Below are positions 7,540 through 12,948 of a DNA stretch of 20,533 nucleotides, piece by piece. The stretch comes from a virus. Location: positions 1 to 20,533 of the IMG/VR virus record IMGVR_UViG_3300038701_002140. The stretch is one strand, 5' to 3'. The notes beneath the pieces were generated by a model. The model was not told where the DNA came from, made no database searches, and worked only from the letters and a program-made list of their open reading frames with translations. Position 1 is the first letter of the stretch, and the number at the start of each line of letters is the position of its first letter. Made by a program: the position numbers and the translations under genes.

Positions 7540-7941
7540 CTATACCGCCACCATTACGGTACGATTTTCGCGCCGCATTTTACGCTGCCGTTTTGCCTCA
7601 CAACAATGGCATCGTCGGTCAAACCCCGAACGGTTCCGGGCATCTCGCGGAAAGTATTCCGTAGACGCGGGTTTCTCCTCACCACAACTCCGGCACACCA
7701 AACGCGGCACATCCACCCACACATCCGGCTTGCGATACACGCTCGAATCCCCGCCCCTGCTATCGTAAATCAGCCGGCCATTCTGGATGCTCAAACAGGC
7801 GTATTGTTCCGTCTTTCGCTTCGGGAACGTCATCTCCCCATACTTCCCAACCTCACGCGCCAGCTTAAACTGTTCAGCCCGCCGCCGCTTCGCAGCAATT
7901 ACATCATCTGCCCCCCTCAACACCCGGATATACGCATTCAT
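7540..7941 (-). CDS. Basic protein with C-terminal zinc ribbon
   Basis: A 133-residue basic protein. The N-terminal two thirds are helical and charged (AAKRRRAEQFKLAREVGKYG). The C-terminal part carries CRSCGEEKPASTEYF followed by a second knuckle CHCC about 20 residues on, so C-x2-C and C-x2-C ligands. This CxxCgeekp...F...CxxC pattern is the zinc ribbon often found at the N-terminus of phage HNH endonucleases, but here it ends the protein and no HNH motif follows. Either it is a free DNA- or RNA-binding ribbon protein or a remnant of such a nuclease. The start ATG at 7941 has only a weak ribosome site; an extended -10 promoter lies 34 bp upstream. The gene stands alone between that promoter and the leader region. 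Confidence 0.65.
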   Translation of the reverse strand: MNAYIRVLRGADDVIAAKRRRAEQFKLAREVGKYGEMTFPKRKTEQYACLSIQNGRLIYDSRGGDSSVYRKPDVWVDVPRLVCRSCGEEKPASTEYFPRDARNRSGFDRRCHCCEAKRQRKMRRENRTVMVAV

Positions 7942-7974
7942 ATTGCTACAATCCCGCTTGCATCAATTAGAACA

Positions 7975-7983
7975 AGTATACCA
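7975..7983 (-). promoter_or_regulatory. Extended -10 promoter (TGGTATACT)
   Basis: The minus-strand sequence TGG-TATACT fits an extended -10 element, with TTGCCT 15 bp upstream as a poor -35. It would drive the zinc-ribbon gene starting at 7941. Just upstream, GCAATT-GA-AATTGC forms a small hairpin over the stop codon of the preceding gene. Confidence 0.45.
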
Positions 7984-7993
7984 CAACGCAGAT

Positions 7994-8338
7994 TTAGGCA
8001 ATTTCAATTGCTAATGGTGGGTGCGCTAGCTCAATATGCGCCCCCTCTGGTGCGTCCTTCAAAGGGTAAATCGTCACGGTATCACCGTCCACCATCCGCG
8101 TCACCTCGTCGGCTTCCAGGATGACGTAATACCGTTTCCCCGCATGGCTGGCCTCATACCGTCCCCCGCCGACATGATCCCACGTCAACACTTGAGCCGC
8201 TGTGGAGACAACTTCACGCGCAGTCTTGCCCCGGTCCAATCCAACCAACGCGCCCAGGTTTCCAATGGATACCGAAAAAGTCAACGTTTCTGGCATAGCT
8301 GCTAACTCGCTTTCTAAATCGTCACTCGTGGTCCTCAA
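7994..8338 (-). CDS. Unknown 100-114-residue protein
   Basis: The frame opens with a TTG at 8338 that overlaps the small membrane-protein gene; the first ATG is at 8296 and would give a 100-residue product (MPETLTFSVSIGNLGALVGL). The sequence alternates strands and turns (VLTWDHVGGGRYEASHAGKR, YYVILEADEVTRMVDGD, TVTIYPLKDAPEG), indicating a compact beta-rich soluble domain without cysteines. Neither start has a strong ribosome site, so translational coupling to the upstream small gene is plausible. No family is recognised. It lies in the accessory region between lysogeny and head modules, where lysogenic-conversion genes often sit. Confidence 0.6.
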   Translation of the reverse strand: MRTTSDDLESELAAMPETLTFSVSIGNLGALVGLDRGKTAREVVSTAAQVLTWDHVGGGRYEASHAGKRYYVILEADEVTRMVDGDTVTIYPLKDAPEGAHIELAHPPLAIEIA

Positions 8339-8426
8339 ATACCCCCATCACAATCACCCCAATGACCAGCGCCCACGCCAACGCGAACGCCAGCCACCCC
8401 ACACCCCACTGCACAACCTCATACAT
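8322..8426 (-). CDS. 34-residue single-pass membrane protein
   Basis: A short open frame begins at the ATG at 8426-8424 with GGGGGG six bases upstream; another ATG two codons earlier lies too close to that site. The product starts MYEVVQWGVGWLAFALAWAL and is almost entirely one hydrophobic helix (about residues 5-30), ending with the acidic tail FEDHE. It overlaps the upstream end of the 7994-8338 frame. Such tiny membrane proteins in phage accessory regions can be holin- or antiholin-like, exclusion factors or host-envelope modulators. The sequence does not tell which. The strong ribosome site and hydrophobic segment argue that it is real. Confidence 0.55.
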   Translation of the reverse strand: MYEVVQWGVGWLAFALAWALVIGVIVMGVFEDHE

Positions 8427-8457
8427 CGTCATCCCCCCGGCTTGCCCTGTCCGCTAA

Positions 8458-8886
8458 CTACTCAACCTGCGCTTCAAGCTCTGCAACATAATCGGTGATC
8501 TCCTCAATATTATCCGACGCTCGTGTAATCAACATCGCGGACAACTCATCATCATACGAGTAGACCAGCCCGGCCATGAAGTTAAAAAACATATCATCCG
8601 CCATCCGAGAAAACCGCCAGGCCGCCGCGCAGTCCGGCAAAAGCGGACGCTCATTGTTCTGCCATTGCAGCGCCAACAACGCCACCGAATCCTGTTTCTC
8701 GCGGAACGTGTCATCGTTCAGCGCAATCTCGGAGATGTCGCCCAGCAACGGCCCCATCACGTCCGCCACCTGCGTCAGTTGTTGGGGCGTACACGCCTCA
8801 ATACCCTCGTCCACATCCTGCGCCCCGATCACCCCCACAACAACCAGCAACAACACCACCATCAGCACACGCAATCCACGCAACAT
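8458..8886 (-). CDS. Exported protein of unknown function (likely lysogenic-conversion gene)
   Basis: The ATG at 8886 follows GAGGAG at six bases, so the earlier in-frame TTG is not used. The 142-residue product begins with a classical Sec signal peptide: MLRGLR, then a Val/Leu-rich core and a probable cleavage after VIGA before QDVDEG. The mature part is acidic and helical, with two cysteines (EACTPQQ and LPDCAAAW) that could form a disulfide outside the cytoplasm. It has no lipobox at the cleavage site. Position beside the integrase, with its own terminator upstream, suggests a gene expressed from the prophage that alters the host surface or excludes other phages. That role is inferred. Confidence 0.65.
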   Translation of the reverse strand: MLRGLRVLMVVLLLVVVGVIGAQDVDEGIEACTPQQLTQVADVMGPLLGDISEIALNDDTFREKQDSVALLALQWQNNERPLLPDCAAAWRFSRMADDMFFNFMAGLVYSYDDELSAMLITRASDNIEEITDYVAELEAQVE

Positions 8887-8930
8887 CACACACTCCTCTT
8901 GCAAGTAAATAAGACACCCACAGTATACAC

Positions 8931-8961
8931 AAAAAAGACCCGCCGCCGCCGCAACAGGTCT
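8931..8961 (-). terminator. Intrinsic terminator after the first integrase gene
   Basis: On the minus strand AGACC (8961-8957) pairs with GGTCT (8940-8936) and is followed by five T. The stem is short and the loop long and G/C-rich, so strength is moderate. It separates the integrase gene ending at 8989 from the exported-protein gene. A TATACT -10-like box follows at 8922-8927. Confidence 0.55.
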
Positions 8962-8988
8962 GTTACATCAAATCCCCCCGTCCGCCGT

Positions 8989-10158
8989 CTAACCGAAACT
9001 CACAAATGCCCCCGCATCCGTCGCCGCATAGTCCGGCGGCTCCCCGATGTAGTTCAACGTTACCGCCGCGTCCTTATGCCGCAAAATCTTCTGAATCACA
9101 TTCACCAGCGCCCCCTCCCGATGCAACAGCGCCGCCAGCGTCCGCCGAGCGTCATGCGCGCTGAACGCCACATCACACACCGCCTCGACCCGCCGCGTCA
9201 TCACCGCCCCGATTGATCCCGGCGTCATCCCCCGCGTGGGGTCGAACCGATAATCACCTACCGCCTTCCGATTCCCCCCATGCCGCAACGACTGCCATAC
9301 CGGAACATCCCCCGCAATCCGTCGCGGATCATCATCGGCCATCCCCTCATTATACGCCGCCACCCAATCCATAATCCGCCGCCGCGCCGCGTCCGGCAGC
9401 GTCACCGGGTCCGTGTTACTCCGCTTGCCCAGCGTTTCGACCACCCACACATCCCCCTCTTGCCGGATGCTGTTCAGCGTAATCTGCGCCAACTCCGCCC
9501 GCCGTAACCCGGTATAGAACGCCACACTCAGCAACGCATAATCGCGAATCCCGTCCAGCGTCCCCAGGTCCAACGAGCGCAGCACCGCGTTCACCTGCGC
9601 CCCCGTCAACCGCGTACCTTCCCGCCACAACGGAGCCAGATTGCTCGTCGTCTCACTGGACGGCCCCTTCACCGCCAGCGCCGCCCGGAACTCGTCCTTC
9701 AGCATCGTAATCAACATCATATCCCCGCCATTCCCCGGCATCGGCGTCTGCCCGCTCAACCCGCGCAGGAAATGCCGCAGGGGAGCCAGATACTTCGCGT
9801 TCACCGTCGATGCCGCCAGATTCCGTTCACCGTACAAATGCGCAATGAACGCCTTCACCGTCGCCCGGCTGGGCATCCGAAACCACTGCCCGCGCATCAG
9901 CACCAACTCACGCCCCACCTCCGCCCCGCACCACTGGAGGAAGTACGCCAGCCCATCCCGGTACGCCCGTTCCGTGTGCTTACTCTTGCGCCGCTGCCCC
10001 GGCAACGCCCCGACGTGCGCCAACACCTCATCCACCGCCGCCTGTGCATCGAAATACGTCAACCAGTGTTCTCCCAGCGCATCCGGGTCATACGTCGCCA
10101 CATTGCCCGCTACCCGGTCATCGTATACAATCACATCTGAGGTCGTTTCGTTTAACAT
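8989..10158 (-). CDS. Tyrosine recombinase 1 (XerC/D- or integrase-like)
   Basis: A 389-residue tyrosine recombinase with the full catalytic set: R219 in YTGLRRAEL, K245 in LGKRSNT, H335/R338 in SAHDARR, H361 in LRHKD and nucleophile Y370 in TLNYIG. The N-terminal 160 residues hold the SAM-like core-binding domain (HTERAYRDGLAYFLQW, then STVNAKYLAPLRHFL). The start ATG at 10158 follows AAAGGTG at eight bases. No tRNA-like or other obvious attachment sequence adjoins this gene, unlike the second recombinase. It could be the integrase, but it could equally be a resolvase for multimers of a circular form, comparable in role to Cre of phage P1. The recombinase family is certain; the job is not. 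Confidence 0.9.
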   Translation of the reverse strand: MLNETTSDVIVYDDRVAGNVATYDPDALGEHWLTYFDAQAAVDEVLAHVGALPGQRRKSKHTERAYRDGLAYFLQWCGAEVGRELVLMRGQWFRMPSRATVKAFIAHLYGERNLAASTVNAKYLAPLRHFLRGLSGQTPMPGNGGDMMLITMLKDEFRAALAVKGPSSETTSNLAPLWREGTRLTGAQVNAVLRSLDLGTLDGIRDYALLSVAFYTGLRRAELAQITLNSIRQEGDVWVVETLGKRSNTDPVTLPDAARRRIMDWVAAYNEGMADDDPRRIAGDVPVWQSLRHGGNRKAVGDYRFDPTRGMTPGSIGAVMTRRVEAVCDVAFSAHDARRTLAALLHREGALVNVIQKILRHKDAAVTLNYIGEPPDYAATDAGAFVSFG

Positions 10159-10199
10159 CTGCGAATCACCTTTCTAGTTTGTCAAAAAACCTAGCGTTT

Positions 10200-10243
10200 C
10201 ACCCCACCAGCAAGCCCCGACCAAGAAGCCGCTGAGTGGGGTG
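10200..10243. repeat. Long inverted repeat with ACCCCAC/GTGGGGT arms
   Basis: CACCCCACCAGC pairs with GCTG(A)GTGGGGTG, a 12-bp stem with one bulged A around a 19-base loop, followed on the plus strand by TTTTCG. It lies between the clamp-motif gene and recombinase 1. On the minus strand the T-run comes nine bases after the stem, so it is at best a weak terminator in the direction of transcription. The 7-bp arms recur in three other hairpins between 10.8 and 12.5 kb. Confidence 0.5.
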
Positions 10244-10257
10244 TTTTCGTTATAGAC

Positions 10258-10488
10258 CTAAAACAGTGTGTTGATGTGCGCCTCACGCGCCTCACGCTCG
10301 CGGGCCTCGTCCTCCGTCTCGTCCGGGTACGCCAGCACCAGGTCAAACAACCTGTCGCTGGGGCAGTCGGCTTTCGCCACACCACCACCGAACAAATCCC
10401 CACCCGCGAACATATCCAACTGCCGCGCCTTCACCCGCTTCGGGCGAACCGTCTTGTGATTGTCGTCAAACATACTCAACTGCATCAT
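10258..10488 (-). CDS. Small protein with two sliding-clamp-binding motifs
   Basis: A 76-residue protein with two close matches to the bacterial beta-clamp-binding pentapeptide QL[S/D]LF: QLSMF at residues 3-7 and QLDMF at 23-27. The internal clamp motif of E. coli DNA polymerase III alpha is QADMF, so Met at the fourth place is accepted. The motifs are joined by a basic linker (KTVRPKRVKA). The rest is acidic and helical (ETEDEAREREAREAHINTLF), with no enzyme motif. Inference: it binds the host DnaN ring, perhaps two subunits at once, to inhibit, recruit or redirect replication. The ATG at 10488 has GAGAGG eight bases upstream; the second codon is also ATG. It is transcribed divergently from the XRE regulator from an overlapping promoter, so its expression is probably linked to the lysis/lysogeny decision. 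Family unknown. Confidence 0.7.
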   Translation of the reverse strand: MMQLSMFDDNHKTVRPKRVKARQLDMFAGGDLFGGGVAKADCPSDRLFDLVLAYPDETEDEAREREAREAHINTLF

Positions 10489-10506
10489 GGTGATAACCTC
10501 TCTATC

Positions 10507-10553
10507 TCAAGTTCTTGATGCAATTGTAACGCAATTACTTGACGGATGCAAGT
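10507..10553. promoter_or_regulatory. Probable operator: two CAAG/CTTG inverted repeats
   Basis: TCAAG-TT-CTTGA at 10507-10518 and ACTTG-N7-CAAGT at 10537-10553 share the same half-site. They lie over and next to both promoters of the divergent region, as expected for binding sites of the adjacent XRE-type regulator. The different spacers (2 and 7 bp) make a single mode of binding uncertain. Confidence 0.45.
10523..10551 (-). promoter_or_regulatory. Leftward sigma70-type promoter
   Basis: Minus strand TTGCAT (10551-10546), 17-bp spacer, TACAAT (10528-10523). It would start near 10516 and transcribe the clamp-motif gene and possibly recombinase 1. Its -35 and -10 flank the -35 of the rightward promoter, so the two cannot be fully occupied together. 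Confidence 0.6.
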
Positions 10554-10567
10554 ATTTGATGTACATA
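10539..10567 (+). promoter_or_regulatory. Rightward sigma70-type promoter
   Basis: TTGACG (10539-10544), 17-bp spacer, TACATA (10562-10567). RNA would start near 10574, which supports 10597, not the earlier in-frame ATG at 10546, as the start of the regulator gene. Confidence 0.6.
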
Positions 10568-10596
10568 TTGGGCAACGTAACAGACAGGAAGTGCTC

Positions 10597-10869
10597 ATGA
10601 AGGAAAAACGATTTGTAATCAGGCTTCACACCGCGCACGATGGTTCCCTGTCACCGTATGCTGTCGCCCAGAAACTTAACATCTCTGAGAACACAGCCCG
10701 GAAATACATGGAAGAGGAGATTGTCTCTAAGACGCTCCGCCTTGCCGTCATTCACATGGCGGAATTGTTCGGGGTGGATTGGAAAGACAGTCACATCGTT
10801 AAAGTGATCGAAGTTGAGGAACCCGACGAATCGGGGCAAAAGAAAACCCCACTGGCGGCGACGGCATAG
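10597..10869 (+). CDS. XRE/Cro-CI-type transcriptional regulator
   Basis: A 90-residue protein. Residues 18-60 match a Cro/CI-type five-helix DNA-binding domain, with the helix-turn-helix at about 21-38 (YAVAQKLNISENTARKYM), followed by LRLAVIHMAELFGVDW, the usual 'ria.alGv' closing helix. A short acidic/hydrophilic tail follows, too short for a CI-type peptidase domain, so no RecA-triggered self-cleavage is expected. The ATG at 10597 follows AGGAAG and lies downstream of the predicted transcription start; the ATG at 10546 would fall inside the promoter. It is divergent from the clamp-motif gene and probably represses that promoter and its own through the CAAG/CTTG sites. It could alternatively act as an excisionase-like factor, but the fold favours a repressor or Cro role. 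Confidence 0.72.
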   Translation: MKEKRFVIRLHTAHDGSLSPYAVAQKLNISENTARKYMEEEIVSKTLRLAVIHMAELFGVDWKDSHIVKVIEVEEPDESGQKKTPLAATA

Positions 10870-10888
10870 CAACCATCGTCAGTGGGGT
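10846..10888. repeat. Inverted repeat over the end of the regulator gene
   Basis: ACCCCACTG (10846-10854) pairs perfectly with CAGTGGGGT (10880-10888); the regulator's stop codon (10867-10869) is in the loop, which itself can pair partly (GACGG with CC..CGTC). No T-run follows on the plus strand, so it is not a classical terminator. Same arm sequence as the hairpins at 10200, 12221 and 12435. Confidence 0.5.
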
Positions 10889-11085
10889 GGGGTGACACGG
10901 TTAGGTGCCGTGCCGCTCTACGTAGTGGCAGCTTAACAAATGAATGATGGGAACTCCGCAAGCTAACGCGCCGTTCCCCACCAGATGCATCACTGCGATT
11001 CCACCCCCGACAGATTGCAGTGTGCGCTCTGTCGTTTTCCCTACCTTTGCCGTTTACAAAGTGGGGTCAGGATGGAGTTTTTATG

Positions 11086-11121
11086 TCGGGGCGGCGGGAT
11101 TTGAACCCACGACCTCACCGT
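11086..11121 (-). other. attP: Probable phage attachment site (attP) matching the 3' end of a tRNA-Pro gene
   Basis: On the minus strand this segment has the 3' part of a tRNA: anticodon-stem strand CGGTG, variable loop AGGTC, T arm GTGGG-TTCAAAT-CCCGC and acceptor strand CGCCCCG with discriminator A. The matching 5' half (acceptor CGGGGCG, D arm, anticodon) is absent, so this is not a tRNA gene. A 3'-terminal G72 (so C1:G72) with A73 points to tRNA-Pro. Tyrosine integrases commonly use such 3' tRNA segments as the shared core, so that integration restores the host tRNA. It lies 39 bp beyond the 3' end of recombinase 2. An AGGAT-ACGA-ATCCT inverted repeat at 11130-11143 and a GTGGGGTCAGG box at 11061-11071 flank it as possible integrase sites. 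Confidence 0.72.
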
Positions 11122-11159
11122 ATAGTCTCAGGATACGAATCCTAAACGTGACGTGATGT

Positions 11160-12086
11160 TCACCCGCTGAATCGACGCAATTTGGCGTCATCTGACAACG
11201 GAATCGCCGCCGCACGACTGGCCGCTTCGACCCGCTCATCATCTTCGTGATAGTAGTAGTCAAGCGTCGTCATGTAGTTCGTGTGGCCCAGCACCCGCGC
11301 TGCCGTGCGCGGATCAACCCCGGACCGCTGTAACTGGTCGCCCTTGCGGTGACGTAGTGAGTGTGGCCCCCATGAGCCAATCCCGGCAGCAATGCACGAG
11401 CGCCGGAAATACTGCGCGAGCGCGGATGCCGTCATCGGTTCACCGTCCCGGCTAAACACCGTACTCCCAACGGCCCCCCGGCGAGACAACCAATCGCGCA
11501 ATGCCCGCGCCGTCACGTCACCGAAATACACGGTATACGACACCTCGCCCTTTTCTTCGACCGTTGCCCGTCGCTTACCCAGGTCAAGCCGGTCTATCGT
11601 TAACCCGGCTGCCCCACCCCGGCGACAACCCGTGTCCGCCAGGAACGTCACCAGCGCATAACGGCGCGGCTCCCAGCGTGCATACGTCAACAGCGTGTCG
11701 AGCTTGGCATCCGGCATGATCTTGTCCGGGTCCACCCCCCGCGCCAGCTTTTTCGACGGCACGGCAAACGGCGACTGGTTGACGTAGCCATGTTTGGCGC
11801 ACCAGTTCCAGAACGTTCGTAAGGTTTTCTTGTGCTTCTCAATCGTGGCCGGGGCATACGGCGGATCACGCTGCACTAGCGCGAGATTCACATACTCCAC
11901 CAAGTCGGGCGGCTCGAAATAGTCTACCCGTTCCCCATTTTCAACAATCTGTAGCGGGCGCTCCGGCCCCAACCAGGCGACCATCGGGCGCAGGTCTTGC
12001 GCGTAGGTTGTAGCGGTCGTCTTGCGGTATCCCGCGAGAAATGATTCAACCGCCATCCCCAATGTGCGATTTACATTGCGTGGCAT
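11160..12086 (-). CDS. int: Tyrosine integrase 2, paired with the tRNA-type attachment site
   Basis: A 308-residue phage integrase. Catalytic residues are R155 (DTGCRRGG), K179 (EEKGEV), H242/R245 (PHSLRH), H268 (LGHTN) and nucleophile Y277 (TTLDYYYH; the neighbouring Y278/Y279 are less well placed). The N-terminal SAM-like core-binding domain spans about 10-115 (TTATTYAQDLRPMVAWLG, TIEKHKKTLRTFWNWC). In the usual TGLR box Leu is replaced by Cys, a tolerated variation. The ATG at 12086 follows AGGAG at eight bases. The probable attP lies directly downstream, the classical int-attP layout, so this enzyme is the likelier integrase of the two. It reads away from the rightward operon. No separate excisionase gene is evident. 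Confidence 0.92.
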   Translation of the reverse strand: MPRNVNRTLGMAVESFLAGYRKTTATTYAQDLRPMVAWLGPERPLQIVENGERVDYFEPPDLVEYVNLALVQRDPPYAPATIEKHKKTLRTFWNWCAKHGYVNQSPFAVPSKKLARGVDPDKIMPDAKLDTLLTYARWEPRRYALVTFLADTGCRRGGAAGLTIDRLDLGKRRATVEEKGEVSYTVYFGDVTARALRDWLSRRGAVGSTVFSRDGEPMTASALAQYFRRSCIAAGIGSWGPHSLRHRKGDQLQRSGVDPRTAARVLGHTNYMTTLDYYYHEDDERVEAASRAAAIPLSDDAKLRRFSG

Positions 12087-12220
12087 GGTGTTAGCTCCTA
12101 AACACGTAAACGGTCAAGCATAACGCGGGGTGCGCTATAGGAGCGTAACAGTATTGTGATTCAGGCGTTTCTCAGGCGCTTATACATACAAGTTACCACC
12201 GCACCCCGTTAATCGCAACC

Positions 12221-12281
12221 ACCCCACCTCAGTAGGGACAGGGCCTGCCCTGTCCGCCGGGTGCAAATCCCGCCGTGGGGT
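12221..12281 (+). ncRNA. Structured element 1 (three-stem, tRNA-like in outline)
   Basis: Perfect 7-bp outer stem ACCCCAC (12221-12227) with GTGGGGT (12275-12281). Inside are a 9-bp hairpin (12236-12244 with 12247-12255) and CGGG-TGCAAAT-CCCG (12258-12272), whose loop resembles a tRNA T loop. The D and anticodon arms do not fit a tRNA. Strand is nominal. It is the partner of the element at 12435. Confidence 0.4.
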
Positions 12282-12434
12282 CAGGCTCGTCTAAGCATGT
12301 CCTGACGACCTCAAAATCTAAACTGAATATGCCCGGCAAAGCCCAGCCGGACCCAGGGTCAATGAGAGCGACACTTTCTTAAAGCCGTTTGCGGTTGCCG
12401 TGAAACCGCCGCGCTGGCATCGCGTATCACTGCC

Positions 12435-12484
12435 ACCCCACCCGCGACCAGGCGGGTAGTCGGTGCAATCCCCGGCAGTGGGGT
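12435..12484 (+). ncRNA. Structured element 2, related to element 1
   Basis: Same outer stem ACCCCAC (12435-12441) with GTGGGGT (12478-12484), an inner CCGC-N6-GCGG hairpin and a CGG-TGCAATCC-CCG hairpin. Its 3' half aligns with element 1 over about 27 bases (GGTGCAA, TCCC and GTGGGGTCA shared). A second perfect stem, CACTGCC (12428-12434) with GGCAGTG (12474-12480), uses part of the same bases, so two alternative folds exist. Confidence 0.4.
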
Positions 12485-12644
12485 CACAGCGAGGGCGAAA
12501 GCCGTAGCTGTCAAATGGGCTGGCACCCCGTGACAACTGCCCCCCCAACCTCAACGGATGTCAGAGACCGCGACAGGCACACCGCCTTAATGCTCGCGCA
12601 GACCGTCGAGGCCATTCGCCCAACAACCTAGAAAGGACAATACC

Positions 12645-12938
12645 ATGCACCATATCCAGGTCCTCGCGGCGCAAGACGCCTACCGCGAGCGCCAGCGACT
12701 TGCACAACTGGACAAGAACTACCAACGCCTCAGCAAGGTATACAACGTCGCATTAGACGATCTTGATGAGGTCGAGGATCGCAACGACGACCTAGTAGAC
12801 GAAAACAACGAGCTTGGCCGCGAGGTTCGCAGGTTGAAGCAGGAACTGGCACGCTTGGGTTTTAACACCAACCGCCCCATCAGCGTGATGCAAGAACTCG
12901 AAATTGAACACGCGGTTCGCACCGCACTAGCCAGTTAG
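12645..12938 (+). CDS. Small coiled-coil protein, first gene of the rightward operon
   Basis: A 97-residue acidic protein, beginning MHHIQVLAAQDAYRERQRLA. Residues 15-70 are a continuous heptad-type coiled coil (LDKNYQRLSKVYNVALDDLD, then DLVDENNELGREVRRLKQEL), followed by a short helical tail. No catalytic motif. The ATG at 12645 has GAAAGG eight bases upstream and there are 10 bp to the next gene. It opens the early operon. Oligomerising adaptor or regulatory proteins are common in such positions, but no function can be assigned. Confidence 0.65.
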   Translation: MHHIQVLAAQDAYRERQRLAQLDKNYQRLSKVYNVALDDLDEVEDRNDDLVDENNELGREVRRLKQELARLGFNTNRPISVMQELEIEHAVRTALAS

Positions 12939-12948
12939 GAGAATTACC

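Larger units (their letters stand above)
12087..12644. other. 558-bp region without a convincing gene, rich in hairpins
   Basis: This gap between the integrase and the rightward operon has no reading frame with a ribosome site. Left part: GGGGTGCG (12127-12134) with its inverted copy CGCACCCC (12200-12207), and a tandem TCAGGCG pair near 12162-12179, close to the integrase start; these may be integrase or promoter sites. Right part (12221-12540): two related structured elements, CCGGC-N8-GCCGG near 12331, GCGGTT-N7-AACCGC near 12391, ACAGC...GGC-GAAA-GCC...GCTGT at 12486-12511 with a GNRA tetraloop, and GTCA...TGAC over 12510-12534. A structured RNA or a replication/partition control site is plausible. 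I see no clear promoter for the rightward genes. Confidence 0.45.

Noticed and set aside
10944-11156. 70-residue plus-strand reading frame over the attachment region
   Set aside because: No ribosome site, and it runs through the tRNA-derived core; it is a chance frame.
11086-11160. A complete tRNA gene on the minus strand
   Set aside because: Only the T arm, variable loop, acceptor 3' strand and one anticodon-stem strand are present. The upstream bases do not supply the CGGGGCG acceptor strand, D arm or anticodon loop, so it is read as an attachment-site core.
12302-12318. Hammerhead ribozyme core (CTGACGA)
   Set aside because: No stem II, GAAA or cleavage-site helix follows in the required positions.
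12221-12484. Two tRNA genes (7-bp outer stems and T-loop-like TGCAA hairpins)
   Set aside because: At 61 and 50 bases they are too short, and no D arm or anticodon arm of canonical size can be placed. They are kept only as structured elements.
12515-12631. 38-residue reading frame ending just before the ribosome site of the 12645 gene
   Set aside because: It has no ribosome site, overlaps the hairpin-rich region and has no recognisable sequence features, so it was not annotated as a gene.
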